A stretch of 64,000 nt of DNA from Flavobacteriaceae bacterium LSUCC0859 (GTDB lineage Bacteria > Bacteroidota > Bacteroidia > Flavobacteriales > Flavobacteriaceae): the NCBI GenBank assembly GCA_022239325.1, contig JAKOGP010000006.1, positions 111,290 to 175,289 on the forward strand, read 5' to 3'. The notes beneath the pieces were generated by a model, which saw only the letters and a list, made by a program, of their open reading frames with translations, searched no databases and was not told where the DNA came from. Positions within the stretch are counted from its first letter, which is position 1, and every line of letters begins with the position of its first letter. The translations under genes and the position numbers were made by a program. Positions 1 to 9,493 of the stretch are shown piece by piece.

Positions 1-203
1 TTTAAAACTAAGAATAAAGCAGCTGTTTTTAAATGATCCTGCCAGAGTAAACCTAAAGAAATAAGAGCGGCTAATACAAAAGCAAAAGTGACATGTATTG
101 CTGTGAACCGGCTGTCTTTGAGTGGTTTGGCAATCATCCTTCCAAAGGGTCTTCCGTAGTCAGAGATGTCAGTAAACTGGTATGCTTTTGGTAATTTAGA
201 CAT
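1..203 (-). CDS. CDP-alcohol phosphatidyltransferase-like protein, N-terminal part only
   Basis: The first 67 codons of a gene that runs off the left edge. It starts at the ATG at 203. The N-terminus reads FTDISDYGRPFGRMIAKPL and is followed by an apparent membrane helix (VTFAFVLAALISLGLLW). This soluble lead-in plus first helix resembles flavobacterial CDP-alcohol phosphatidyltransferase family proteins, which make phospholipids at the inner membrane by displacing CMP from a CDP-alcohol. The defining D-G-x2-A-R motif would lie further along and cannot be seen, so the family call is a recognition of the N-terminus only. A minus-strand TACTTTTG element at 282-289, inside the spacer after the thioredoxin-like gene, could serve as its -7 box. 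Confidence 0.5.
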   Translation of the reverse strand, partial: MSKLPKAYQFTDISDYGRPFGRMIAKPLKDSRFTAIHVTFAFVLAALISLGLLWQDHLKTAALFLVL

Positions 204-295
204 ATTTGTGCCGAGTACTTAAAAACACTAAAGGACGAAAACACGCAGGTTTAGCTTTTGTTGTACTTAACATTAACTTTACAAAAGTAATGAAA

Positions 296-613
296 TTACC
301 CAAAACAAATCTCATAAGGCCTAGCTAACTGAGCCCCTAATTGAGAGATACTGGTGTTTTTGCCAGTTCTAAGAATTTCTTTTCCCTCTAAAAAAAGCAG
401 CAGCGTTGGGGCATGAAAGACATTAAAATGCGCTGCTAAGGCAGCTGTGTTTTTATTTTGTAAAAAAGAATGAAAGCTAAATTTAGGAAAATCTGTTGTT
501 AAAAGATCTTTTATTTTGGGTTCCAAAATCTCACACACACTACAGCGGCTTGCTTTAAAATAAAGCGCCACAGCAGCTTCATTTTCAATCTGTTTCCTTA
601 TTTGCTCGAGCAC
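296..613 (-). CDS. thioredoxin-like protein (CxxC)
   Basis: A 105-residue protein, about the size of a bare thioredoxin fold. It has a CSVC redox motif at residues 24-27, preceded by the strand AVALYFKASR, and the FHAPTLLLF segment carries the cis-Pro expected opposite the active site. There is no signal peptide, so it is probably a cytoplasmic disulfide reductase or thiol carrier. The start is GTG, five bases after the stop of the M28 peptidase gene, so the two are likely co-transcribed. The active-site pair CSVC differs from the classical CGPC, so substrate and redox potential cannot be inferred. Confidence 0.75.
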   Translation of the reverse strand: MLEQIRKQIENEAAVALYFKASRCSVCEILEPKIKDLLTTDFPKFSFHSFLQNKNTAALAAHFNVFHAPTLLLFLEGKEILRTGKNTSISQLGAQLARPYEICFG

Positions 614-618
614 TAATT

Positions 619-1968
619 TTATCGTTGTATTTTGTTGGGAAATCTTACAATACTCTCTTGTCCGTTGGCTCCTATAGCAGCAACACCAAAAAAGTAATTA
701 TCTACCACCATGCCTTTGAGCTCAAAGGAGGTGACATTTCCAACCTCCCTGGCGTAGTCCCATGTGGGAGAGGTGGTGTCTCTCCAATAAATTTTATAGC
801 CAAGCGCGCCAGGAACCTCCTCCCAACTCAAAGTAGCCTGAGGAGCAACCGCGCCTCCTAAGGCTACGGTACTAGGCGCAGGAGGCGCCCAGGCAATACT
901 GGCTAGTGAAATGGCGTTTACTGCAGTGAGTTTGGCCGCATAGTCAAAATTTACGTGTTCCAACACATCGCCGTAGGCAATGCCATTTTCTACCCTAATA
1001 TCTTGGTGTTGTTGGGTATAGTTTTCGTGCGCTTCCATAATTCGTACACCAGCATAGCCAGCGTCGTTAAAAGGCCTGTGATGTCCTCCACGACCAAAGC
1101 GGTCTAGTCTGTAAATGAGCATGGGATTCATGTCTGGCATATAGGTTTTTACCTGCTTGTAAATATGTCTGGCCAATTGTCTGGAAATCCCATCTACTTC
1201 GCCTCCATAAAACCTTCTAGCCAACCGTTCTCTTTCTGTTTCCGTAGGGGGTACTGGCTCAGAAAAAATTCTAAAATCTTTGTTGCTAATGGTGCCGTCT
1301 ACCCCAGTGATATTTCCAATCATATCGTTATTTAAAATACCGATAATGTCCCAATTTTGTGCTTTGGCATAGGCAGCGAGTCCTTTTCCTCCAAAAAGAC
1401 CCTGCTCTTCCCCAGAGAGTCCAACGTAGACAATACTATTTTCAAACTTATAGGTAGACAATACCCTAGCAGCTTCTAGGGTGCCTGCCATACCAGAGGC
1501 ATTGTCATTGGCGCCAGGGGAGGTGGAAGTAAAATCCGTTGGGTCACTTACTCTAGAGTCAATGTCGCCACTCATAAGGATAAATCTATTGGGATATTTG
1601 GTGCCCCGCTGAATGGCTACTACATTCACCACTTCTACATCTTTAACAATTCTATTATTGGTTCCTTTTTTTACCAAATCTCCCTGAAAAAAGACTTCCA
1701 AACAGTTGTCACAATCCTTAGAGGTCTGTTCAAAAGCAGATTTAATCCATCGTCTGGCTGCTCCAATCCCCCTTTCATTAGACAGGGTGTCTGAAAGGGT
1801 GTGTCGGGTACCAAAACTCACCAATTTAGCGATGTCTTTTTCTATCCTTTGGGCAGAAATACCGTCAATGATATCATAAAAATCTTGGGAGGATTGTGCT
1901 TGCAAATTTGAGGTATACAAGAAGAAGCTCATTACAAATGCAAGACTGGAGTAGCGTAAATTTTTCAT
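619..1968 (-). CDS. secreted M28 family peptidase with C-terminal FN3-like domain
   Basis: A 449-residue protein with an N-terminal signal peptide ending near LQAQ (residue 25). The Zn-peptidase core shows the M28 landmarks: D137 in GDIDSR, D155 in PGANDNASG, E187/E188 in SGEEQG, D215 in LNNDMIG, and a late His (H321) in the QQHQDIRVENG stretch. The last ~85 residues, after a Pro-rich linker (APPAPS), look like a fibronectin type III domain (LSWEEVPGALGYKIYWR). The likely role is a periplasmic or exported aminopeptidase that trims peptides for uptake. The position of the first usual metal ligand, normally His in an HxD pair, is Asp here (D135); see findings. It is followed directly by the thioredoxin-like gene. 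Confidence 0.85.
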   Translation of the reverse strand: MKNLRYSSLAFVMSFFLYTSNLQAQSSQDFYDIIDGISAQRIEKDIAKLVSFGTRHTLSDTLSNERGIGAARRWIKSAFEQTSKDCDNCLEVFFQGDLVKKGTNNRIVKDVEVVNVVAIQRGTKYPNRFILMSGDIDSRVSDPTDFTSTSPGANDNASGMAGTLEAARVLSTYKFENSIVYVGLSGEEQGLFGGKGLAAYAKAQNWDIIGILNNDMIGNITGVDGTISNKDFRIFSEPVPPTETERERLARRFYGGEVDGISRQLARHIYKQVKTYMPDMNPMLIYRLDRFGRGGHHRPFNDAGYAGVRIMEAHENYTQQHQDIRVENGIAYGDVLEHVNFDYAAKLTAVNAISLASIAWAPPAPSTVALGGAVAPQATLSWEEVPGALGYKIYWRDTTSPTWDYAREVGNVTSFELKGMVVDNYFFGVAAIGANGQESIVRFPNKIQR

Positions 1969-1994
1969 GAATAAGGTTGGATTTAAGTGATATT

Positions 1995-3446
1995 TTAGAC
2001 CAGGGGGACTGTGGTGCTTTTTATGTGGGTTAAGGCTAGTGTCTCTAGTTCTATCAATAAAGATTTCATATGATCCTCTGTTGTTTTAGGATTCATAATG
2101 GTAACCCTGAGGTAATGGGTGCCCCTTAGTTTAGTTTGCACAATGTAGAAATCTCCACGCGCAACCAAGGCTGTTCTCAGATGCTCGTTTAGGCTATTTA
2201 AGGCCAAAGAATCTAAGCCATTTGCTACATACCTAAAGCAAACAATATTAGTTTGTGGCGCCAAGGCCAACTCAAAGTTGGGACGCTCTGACACCAAATT
2301 AGCAAATACTTTCCCCATGTCATAGAGGTGGGTCACAAAGGCGTCAAAGCCAGACGTGCCATATTGATTAAGCAGGGTATACCAGTGAATAGACATCATG
2401 TTTTTAGTACATTCAAAGGTACGCTTGGCCATATTATACCAGTCCTCATGCTCAGAATGGCTCAGTAAATAGTCTGCCTTTTGGCTAAAGGTTTTATAGC
2501 TGTGTGCCCCATTTTTAAATAGCAGCGCAGTGGTTAAGGAGGGCATCATCATCATTTTGTGCCCGTCTATAGCCACAGAGTCTGCCATGGCAATTCCTCG
2601 GAGGTCTTTTCCATATTTTTTGGAATAAATAGCCGCACCACCATGGGCAGCGTCTACGTGAAACCACAGCTTGTGCTGGGCAGCAAAAGCAGCAATTTTA
2701 TCCAATGGGTCTATCATTCCGGTGGCCGTAGAGGGGGCACTACCTACTATGGCAAAAACTTCTAGGCCTTTGGCCGATGCCTCTTTATACGCAGCCTCTA
2801 AGGCATTGGTGTCCATAATATATTTATTCGTAGCTGGTACTTTAATAATACCTTGATCTCCCAAGCCCATAATTCTAGCTGCCCTATCTACGCAATAGTG
2901 GGCCTCTTCACTCACCATAATGGCCAGAGGTTTATCGTGTCCATGTTCCCAAACCCCAGAAGAGACTTGAACACTTCTCGCAGCCAATAAAGCCGTAAGA
3001 TTAGCCAGTGTTCCTCCAGAAGTGAAATATCCTCTGGCATCTTTATCATAACCCAATTGAAGGCACAACTGCTCCGTAACTAGGTATTCCATCGCGGTAT
3101 TAGACATTCCCATTTCATAGACTGCAGATCCATTGTTAAAAAGTCCGGATAATAGAGCAGTGAGAGCGTTTAAAGGGTTGGCTGGCGCTACCTGGTGCCC
3201 CATATATTTGGGGTTATGTATGTGAATGGACCGCTCCATGATGTCCTTTGCTAGCGTTTGAAAGTCTTGGTTTTTTGGATATTGTTCCCAAAACTTTTTT
3301 TCTATTTCCGGCGTTTTATAGTCTATGGTTTTTCCCGAAGCCTGCTGGGCAGCAGTCAGGTGATTGGCCAAAAGGTCTACCAATTGGTGTCCTTGTTCTC
3401 TAAATTGCTCAGGGTCGTATATTTTATCTAATAGTGTCAGATCCAT
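1995..3446 (-). CDS. pyridoxal-phosphate-dependent group II decarboxylase
   Basis: A 483-residue fold-type I PLP enzyme of the glutamate / aromatic amino acid / 2,4-diaminobutyrate decarboxylase family. Landmarks: the cofactor-binding TSGGTLANLTAL (142-153), H183 in EEAHYCVDRAA for ring stacking, D265 in WFHVDAAHGG for the pyridine nitrogen, and the Schiff-base lysine K297 in IDGHKMMMMP. Length is normal for the group. It presumably decarboxylates an amino acid in the cytoplasm, but the substrate is not visible from the sequence. It stands alone: it ends 26 bases before the M28 gene start, and a terminator for the fatty-acid operon lies between its own start and that operon. Confidence 0.85.
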   Translation of the reverse strand: MDLTLLDKIYDPEQFREQGHQLVDLLANHLTAAQQASGKTIDYKTPEIEKKFWEQYPKNQDFQTLAKDIMERSIHIHNPKYMGHQVAPANPLNALTALLSGLFNNGSAVYEMGMSNTAMEYLVTEQLCLQLGYDKDARGYFTSGGTLANLTALLAARSVQVSSGVWEHGHDKPLAIMVSEEAHYCVDRAARIMGLGDQGIIKVPATNKYIMDTNALEAAYKEASAKGLEVFAIVGSAPSTATGMIDPLDKIAAFAAQHKLWFHVDAAHGGAAIYSKKYGKDLRGIAMADSVAIDGHKMMMMPSLTTALLFKNGAHSYKTFSQKADYLLSHSEHEDWYNMAKRTFECTKNMMSIHWYTLLNQYGTSGFDAFVTHLYDMGKVFANLVSERPNFELALAPQTNIVCFRYVANGLDSLALNSLNEHLRTALVARGDFYIVQTKLRGTHYLRVTIMNPKTTEDHMKSLLIELETLALTHIKSTTVPLV

Positions 3447-3504
3447 GCGTGGTGTAATAGCACACTAATTTAAAGTAAATGAATTTAATAATGGAATAGG
3501 GGGG

Positions 3505-3538
3505 TAAAAAAAAATGCGGCGCTAAAAGGCGCCGCATT
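3505..3538 (-). terminator. intrinsic terminator of the beta-oxidation operon
   Basis: A perfect 10-bp stem (aatgcggcgc / gcgccgcatt) with a 6-base loop at 3513-3538. On the minus strand it is followed by a run of eight T (plus-strand aaaaaaaa). It lies 31 bases after the stop of the acyl-CoA dehydrogenase gene, the last gene of the minus-strand operon. Confidence 0.9.
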
Positions 3539-3569
3539 AAAATAAGTATTCTTTTAAAAGTTCTGTCAA

Positions 3570-5381
3570 TTAGGCGTCAAAAGTGTAGCCTTGGTCTGCA
3601 GACACTTTCTCAGCAATTAAATTGGTAAGTGCTACTACGTTTGGATAGTTGGTGTATTTGGTAAAGCGCTTTAAACCCATAAGCATCATGCGTTGCTCAT
3701 CTCCCTCTGCGAAAGAAATAATAGCCTCTTTTCCTCTAGACTGAACAATTTCTACTGCTCTGTACAAATACAATTTCGTCATGGCAATCTGCGTTTTTTG
3801 AGCTTCCTCTCCAAAGCGTTTTGCATTTTTCTCCGTTCTCAATAGGGTAGATTCTGCCATATATACTTCAATTAAAATGTCTGCTGCAGAAAGTAATAAT
3901 TGTTGGTGCTTCTCCAGATCAGGACCAAATTTTTGAACCGCGGAACCAGCAACCATAAGAAAGACCTTTTTAAGCCTTTTTATTATATCCTTTTCCTCTG
4001 CGAAGAGCTGGCTGTAGTCTGGAGTCTCGAAAGATGGAATACCCATGAGCTCTTCTCCAACTGCGGTAGCAGGGCCCAAGAGATCTACATGACCTTTCAT
4101 CGCTTTTTTTACAAGCATCCCTACGGCAAGCATTCGGTTAATTTCATTGGTGCCTTCATAAATCCTAGAAATACGAGCATCTCTCCAAGCAGACTCCATA
4201 GGGGTGTCTGCGCTAAAGCCCATTCCGCCAAAAATCTGAATACCTTCATCTGAACACGCCTGAACGTCTTCAGAAACTGCTACTTTAAGTATAGAACACT
4301 CTATAGCATATTCTTCTACTCCTTTGAGCTCTGCTTCCTGGTGGCTGTTACCAGCTGCCTCTCTAAGAGCAATTCTGTCTTCTATGTCTTTAGCAGCCCT
4401 ATAAGAGGCAGCTTCGTCTGCATAGCAGTTGGTAGCCATATTGGCAATTTTTGTCTTTATTGCGCCAAACTGGGCAATAGGAGTTTTGAATTGTACACGC
4501 TCATTGGCATAGGTCACTCCTTCTTTAATAATTCTTCTTTGCGCGTCTAAACAGGCGGCAGCTAATTTAATTCGTCCAACATTTAAAGCATTCATGGCAA
4601 TTTTAAAACCATTTCCTCTTTCAGAAAGCATATTTTCCACTGGGACTTTGGTGTCATTAAAAAATACCTGTCGGGTAGAGGAGGAGTGAATTCCTAGTTT
4701 CTTTTCCTCATCCCCCATGCTAATACCGTTGGCTGGGTCGTTTTCTACAATAAACCCTGTAATGTTTTTGTCGTCTTCAATTCTGGCAAATACGATAAAT
4801 AGATTGCAAAAGCCGGCGTTTGAGATCCACATTTTCTGACCAGAAATCAGGTAGTGACTTCCATCTTGAGAAAGAACCGCCTTAGTTTTACCTGAATTGG
4901 CATCTGAACCTGCTCCAGGTTCTGTAAGGCAATAGGCTCCAAACCATTCTCCCGTGGCTAATTTAGGTACGTATTTTTTCTTTTGCTCCTCGGTTCCATA
5001 TAAAGTAATAGGCATAGTTCCTATTCCTGTATGTGCTCCAAAGGCGGTGCTGAAGGAGCCAGTAGCACCTGAGATATAATCACAAACTAGCATGGTAGAG
5101 ACAAATCCCATACCCAAACCACCGTATTGCTCAGGAACTGCTACACCTAACAGACCCATTTCTCCAGCTTTTTGCATACAGGCTTCAGTAAAGGCATAGT
5201 CTTTTTTCTCAAACCGCTCCCAATGAGCCCAGAGTTCTCTGTCTACAAATTCTTTAGTGCTGTCGCGCATCATTTTTTGCTCTTCAGACAGATCTTCTAA
5301 GGTGAAAACGTCTTCACAGGCCGTTTCTTTTACTAGAAACTGTCCTCCTCGTAACAATTCTTTATTTTCTGTAGTGCTCAT
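3570..5381 (-). CDS. acyl-CoA dehydrogenase family protein
   Basis: A 603-residue flavoprotein that introduces the trans-2 double bond in acyl-CoA, the first step of beta-oxidation. The core (about 30-420) shows YCLTEPGAGSDANSG (150-164) and WISNAGFCNLFIVFARI for FAD and acyl-chain contact, and the catalytic-base candidate E409 in RIYEGTNEINRML. A C-terminal extension of ~180 residues beyond the four-helix domain matches the long VLCAD-like form rather than the ~380-residue short-chain form. It is last in the operon marR-fadB-fadA-acd, 23 bases after the thiolase stop, and followed by a strong terminator. Confidence 0.9.
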   Translation of the reverse strand: MSTTENKELLRGGQFLVKETACEDVFTLEDLSEEQKMMRDSTKEFVDRELWAHWERFEKKDYAFTEACMQKAGEMGLLGVAVPEQYGGLGMGFVSTMLVCDYISGATGSFSTAFGAHTGIGTMPITLYGTEEQKKKYVPKLATGEWFGAYCLTEPGAGSDANSGKTKAVLSQDGSHYLISGQKMWISNAGFCNLFIVFARIEDDKNITGFIVENDPANGISMGDEEKKLGIHSSSTRQVFFNDTKVPVENMLSERGNGFKIAMNALNVGRIKLAAACLDAQRRIIKEGVTYANERVQFKTPIAQFGAIKTKIANMATNCYADEAASYRAAKDIEDRIALREAAGNSHQEAELKGVEEYAIECSILKVAVSEDVQACSDEGIQIFGGMGFSADTPMESAWRDARISRIYEGTNEINRMLAVGMLVKKAMKGHVDLLGPATAVGEELMGIPSFETPDYSQLFAEEKDIIKRLKKVFLMVAGSAVQKFGPDLEKHQQLLLSAADILIEVYMAESTLLRTEKNAKRFGEEAQKTQIAMTKLYLYRAVEIVQSRGKEAIISFAEGDEQRMMLMGLKRFTKYTNYPNVVALTNLIAEKVSADQGYTFDA

Positions 5382-5404
5382 AATATAGGGTGTTTAAAAG
5401 GGGT

Positions 5405-6595
5405 TTAATTTAAAAATTCAAAAATTCCTGCAGCGCCCTGACCGGTTCCCACACACATGGTAACCATACCGTATTGCCCTTGCATTTTTCTGGCTCTCAT
5501 CTCTGAGAATAACTGAACAGATAATTTAGCTCCTGTACATCCCAGAGGGTGGCCCAGTGCAATAGCACCACCATTTGGGTTTACAATTTCTGGATTTAAA
5601 TCCAAGGTTCGGATGACTGCTAAAGACTGAGAGGCAAAAGCCTCATTGAGTTCTATGAGTGCTAGATCTTCTTGTTTTAAGCCGGCTTGCGCAAGTGCTT
5701 TTGGAATGGCTTTTACAGGTCCAATTCCCATAATTCTAGGAGGCACTCCAGCTGCTGCATAGTTTACCATTCTGGCGATAGGCTCTAGTTGAAGCTCTTT
5801 GACCATCTCTTCACTCATTACTAGAACAAAGGCAGCCCCATCACTCATTTGTGAAGAGTTTCCTGCAGTCACACTGCCACCCGCTGCAAAAACAGGCCTC
5901 AATTTTGAAAGAGCCTCTAGGTTGGTTCCTTTTCTTGGGCCTTCGTCTTCGCTAACCGTATATGATTTTGTAGCCTTTTTACCGTTTGTGTCCAAATAGG
6001 TTTCAGAAACGGATATGGGTACAATCTGATCTTTAAAGGTTCCATTTGCCTGAGCCTTTAAAGCTTTTTCATGAGACTGAAACGCAAAAGCATCTTGGTC
6101 TTCTCTAGAAACCTTATACTCTTTGGCTACGGCCTCTGCAGTGAGTCCCATACCCCAATAATAATCTTCATGACCGTTTTTGGCCAGCTGATAATCTGGA
6201 GTGGGTTTATAACCCCCCATTGGGATAAAGCTCATGCTTTCTGCTCCACCCGCTATAATACAATCTGCCATTCCTGATTGTATTTTAGCAGTTGCCATTC
6301 CAATAGTTTCTATCCCTGAGGCACAATATCGGTTTACAGTAACTCCTGGAACGTCTTCGATTTGTAAGCCCATTAATGAAATGAGCCTAGCCATATTGAG
6401 TCCCTGCTCTGCTTCTGGCATGGCGTTTCCTACTATAACATCGTCTATTCTAGTTTTGTCAAAGTCTGGCAATTCTTTAAACATATGTTCAATGGTCTCT
6501 GCCGCTAGTTCATCCGGTCTTTTAAATCTAAATACCCCTTTTGGAGCCTTTCCAACTGCGGTTCTATACGCTTTAACTATATATGCTGTTTTCAT
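5405..6595 (-). CDS. acetyl-CoA C-acyltransferase (3-ketoacyl-CoA thiolase, FadA-like)
   Basis: A 396-residue thiolase that cleaves 3-ketoacyl-CoA with CoA to acetyl-CoA and a shortened acyl-CoA, the last step of each beta-oxidation round. All catalytic residues are present: nucleophile C91 in NRYCASGIE, H349 in GGAIALGHPLG and C381 in MCVGTGQGAAG. Length is standard. It lies 10 bases after the fadB-like gene and upstream of the acyl-CoA dehydrogenase gene, so it is transcribed with both. Context favours the degradative thiolase over the biosynthetic acetoacetyl-CoA thiolase. Confidence 0.92.
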   Translation of the reverse strand: MKTAYIVKAYRTAVGKAPKGVFRFKRPDELAAETIEHMFKELPDFDKTRIDDVIVGNAMPEAEQGLNMARLISLMGLQIEDVPGVTVNRYCASGIETIGMATAKIQSGMADCIIAGGAESMSFIPMGGYKPTPDYQLAKNGHEDYYWGMGLTAEAVAKEYKVSREDQDAFAFQSHEKALKAQANGTFKDQIVPISVSETYLDTNGKKATKSYTVSEDEGPRKGTNLEALSKLRPVFAAGGSVTAGNSSQMSDGAAFVLVMSEEMVKELQLEPIARMVNYAAAGVPPRIMGIGPVKAIPKALAQAGLKQEDLALIELNEAFASQSLAVIRTLDLNPEIVNPNGGAIALGHPLGCTGAKLSVQLFSEMRARKMQGQYGMVTMCVGTGQGAAGIFEFLN

Positions 6596-6605
6596 AGGTC
6601 TTTTT

Positions 6606-9011
6606 TTAATTTCTCAAGGGTTTTCCGGTTTTTAACATATGCTGAATGCGTTCTAGGGTTTTTCTTTCTGTACATAGAGATAGGAAAGCCTCTCTTTCTA
6701 AATCTAGTAGGTATTGCTCGCTTACCATGGTGGCCTCTGATAAGTCTCCACCAGCCATCACATAAGCCAACTTATTGGCCATTTTTTGATCGTGCTCAGA
6801 AATATAGTGCCCGGCTTGCATAGCGTCTGTACCTACAAGGAACATACCTAAGGCTTGTTTTCCAAGGACCTTAATATCTTTTCTCTTTGCAGGTTGAGAA
6901 TATCCACTTTCTGCCATAAGTTTGGCCTGTGCTTTAGCAATAGCTATCTGGCTGTCTTTGTTAACCACCACCAAATCCTTTCCTTTCTGTAAAATCCCAG
7001 AATCAAAGGCTTCATATGCAGAAGTAGCTACTTTGGCCATTCCAATGGTTAGGAAGTATTCTTGTAATACGTTCAATTCTACGTCGTTTTTCTTAAAGGT
7101 GTCAGAGGCCCTAAGTGTCATTTCCTTGGTTCCACCCCCTCCTGGAATTACACCAATACCAAACTCAACTAAACCGATATAAGTTTCTGCAGCAGCTACT
7201 ACTTTATCTGCGTGTAGAGACAATTCACAACCCCCACCAAAGGTCATACCGTGAGGGGCAGCTACCGTTGGAATGGCAGAGTACCTCATACGCATCATGG
7301 TGTCTTGAAACATTTTAATAGCCATATTAAGCTCGTCGTATTCCTGCTCTACAGCCATCATGAAAATCATTCCAATATTGGCTCCCACAGAAAAATTAGG
7401 TCCTTGGTTTCCAATGACCAAACCTTGAAAATCTTTCTCTGCAATATCTACAGCGGTGTTTAGCCCTTGTAATACCTCTCCACCAATGGTATTCATTTTG
7501 GAACGAAATTCTAAATTCAGAATGCCATCACCAAGATCGTGTAAAACCACTCCAGGGTTTTTATAAACTGCTGGTTTTTCTCGGATGTTGTCCAAGATAA
7601 TAAAAGCGTCTTGGCCTGGTTTTTTCAGCTTCTTTTTCTCTGGAATGTCATAATAATAGGTGGCTCCTGATTGAATGCTGTAAAATTGGTTTTGGCCTGA
7701 GGCTTTCATCTCACTTACCCATGGAGCTACTTTTTGGCCCTGTGCTTCTGCGAGTTCTATACCTTTATCTATACCAATGGCGTCCCAGATTTCAAAGGGT
7801 CCATGTTCCCATCCAAAACCAGCCTTCATGGCGTCGTCTATTTTATACAAGCTATCTGAAATTTCAGGAATCCTATGAGATACATAAGCAAAGAGCATCC
7901 CAAAAGATTTTTGATAAAATGCCCCAGCCTTATCTGTACCAGCTATTAGTATAGGGAACCTATCGGATACATTTTCTATAGTTTTTGTCTTTTCCAAGGT
8001 GGCAAATTTAGCCCGCTTAGAAGCTCTGTATTCTAAAGTGTTGAGGTCTAAACTTAGGATTTCAGATACCCCTGCTTCGTTTTTTTGTTTTTTGTAAAAA
8101 CCTTGGCCTGTTTTACTTCCCAACCATTTATTCTCCATCATTTTTTGGATAAAATCTGGTAGTGCAAATAAGGCGTGTTGTTCGTCATTGGGGCAATTTT
8201 CACGAATGCCATTAGCTACGTGAACCAGGGTGTCTAATCCTACAACATCTACCGTTCTAAAGGTAGCAGACTTAGGTCTTCCAATCACTGGACCACTGAG
8301 TTTGTCTACCTCTTCGATAGTCATGTCTAGCTCTTTAACGGTATGGAAGAGACTTTGTATGCTGAAGATACCAATTCTATTTCCAATAAATGCAGGAGTA
8401 TCCTTGGCCACTACAGATGTTTTTCCAAGAAACTGAGATCCGTAATTGTGCAGAAAATCTAGGATCTCTGGTTTGGTTTTAGGCCCAGGAATAATCTCAA
8501 AAAGTTTTAAATATCTTGCTGGATTAAAGAAATGTGTTCCACAAAAATGGGCTTGGAAGTCTTCAGATCTTCCCTCGCTCATAAAGGAAATGGGAATACC
8601 CGAGGTGTTAGAGGTAATTAGGGTACCCGGAGTTCTATGCTTTTCAATAGACTCAAACACTTGTTTCTTTATGTCCAAACGCTCTACTACTACTTCAATA
8701 ATCCAATCTACTGACGCAATTTTAGACAGATCGTCTTCTAAATTTCCAGTCTGAATACGCTGGGCAAATTTTTGATCATAAATAGGGGATGGCTTGGATT
8801 TTAAAGCAGAAGATAAGGCCTCATTTACAAGCCTGTTCCTAACTCTAGAATCACTTAGACTCCACCCTGCTTTTTCTTCTTTTTCATTTAATGCTTTAGG
8901 AACTATGTCTAGAAGCAGCACCTCTATACCAATATTGGCAAAATGGCAAGCAATTCCACTTCCCATAATTCCAGACCCAATGACGGCCACTTTTTTAATG
9001 TGTTTGTTCAT
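6606..9011 (-). CDS. bifunctional 3-hydroxyacyl-CoA dehydrogenase / enoyl-CoA hydratase (FadB-like)
   Basis: An 801-residue multifunctional beta-oxidation protein. The NAD-binding 3-hydroxyacyl-CoA dehydrogenase part is N-terminal (GSGIMG at 12-17; HFFNPARYLKLFEIIPG around 160-180). A second dehydrogenase-type C domain follows near 360-440, and the crotonase (hydratase) part is C-terminal (about 480-720, with the glycine-rich GMTFGGGCELSLHADK and GVIPGGGGTKEM segments). This is the reverse of the E. coli FadB order. It hydrates enoyl-CoA and oxidises the 3-hydroxyacyl-CoA. It is second in the operon, 4 bases after marR and 10 bases before the thiolase. Confidence 0.92.
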   Translation of the reverse strand: MNKHIKKVAVIGSGIMGSGIACHFANIGIEVLLLDIVPKALNEKEEKAGWSLSDSRVRNRLVNEALSSALKSKPSPIYDQKFAQRIQTGNLEDDLSKIASVDWIIEVVVERLDIKKQVFESIEKHRTPGTLITSNTSGIPISFMSEGRSEDFQAHFCGTHFFNPARYLKLFEIIPGPKTKPEILDFLHNYGSQFLGKTSVVAKDTPAFIGNRIGIFSIQSLFHTVKELDMTIEEVDKLSGPVIGRPKSATFRTVDVVGLDTLVHVANGIRENCPNDEQHALFALPDFIQKMMENKWLGSKTGQGFYKKQKNEAGVSEILSLDLNTLEYRASKRAKFATLEKTKTIENVSDRFPILIAGTDKAGAFYQKSFGMLFAYVSHRIPEISDSLYKIDDAMKAGFGWEHGPFEIWDAIGIDKGIELAEAQGQKVAPWVSEMKASGQNQFYSIQSGATYYYDIPEKKKLKKPGQDAFIILDNIREKPAVYKNPGVVLHDLGDGILNLEFRSKMNTIGGEVLQGLNTAVDIAEKDFQGLVIGNQGPNFSVGANIGMIFMMAVEQEYDELNMAIKMFQDTMMRMRYSAIPTVAAPHGMTFGGGCELSLHADKVVAAAETYIGLVEFGIGVIPGGGGTKEMTLRASDTFKKNDVELNVLQEYFLTIGMAKVATSAYEAFDSGILQKGKDLVVVNKDSQIAIAKAQAKLMAESGYSQPAKRKDIKVLGKQALGMFLVGTDAMQAGHYISEHDQKMANKLAYVMAGGDLSEATMVSEQYLLDLEREAFLSLCTERKTLERIQHMLKTGKPLRN

Positions 9012-9015
9012 ATTT

Positions 9016-9474
9016 TTATGCCTTAATAGGTTTTTCTGTAGGGTATATTTCTTTATTTAAAATGAGACTCTGAATACAATCAGTAACCTCAAAAAAAGCT
9101 TTTAATTGAGCTTTTGTTAGGTGTTGGCCAATGACCTCGTTAAATTTCAAAACCACGGATTTGGAAATACTTCTTTTTTCCAAGCCAGCTTCTGTGAGGT
9201 GTATTAGTACCCCTCTACCATCATTTGGGTTTGGTTTTCTTATAATAAACCCTCGTTCTTCTAAAGTCTTTAAAATTCGAGACAAGCTAGTGGCTTCAAT
9301 ACCCATTTTGGGGCCCAAGGCCGTAGAAGGGGTACCTGTTTTAGGGTCTATACTCAGTAGCGTAAATCCTAAAGTCATAGAGGTCCCAAAATTTTTTGCT
9401 TCTTCATTATACATCTTGGTCACTGCTTGCCAGGTGGTTCTTAAAGCGTAATCTATAGTGTGTTCTTTACTCAA
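9016..9474 (-). CDS. MarR family transcriptional regulator
   Basis: A 152-residue winged-helix protein. The recognition region reads ATSLSRILKTLEERGFIIR, followed by the wing NPNDGRGVLIHLTEAG, both typical of MarR. The start is TTG: no ATG or GTG lies in frame between the promoter and TLG-type N-terminal residues, and the -7 element sits only ~20 bases upstream. It is the first gene of the beta-oxidation operon and so probably regulates it, and itself, in response to fatty acids or acyl-CoA; the ligand is an inference from context. A perfect 11-bp inverted repeat covers its promoter. Confidence 0.85.
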   Translation of the reverse strand: MSKEHTIDYALRTTWQAVTKMYNEEAKNFGTSMTLGFTLLSIDPKTGTPSTALGPKMGIEATSLSRILKTLEERGFIIRKPNPNDGRGVLIHLTEAGLEKRSISKSVVLKFNEVIGQHLTKAQLKAFFEVTDCIQSLILNKEIYPTEKPIKA

Positions 9475-9493
9475 AATATGGAGATTATTTCTC

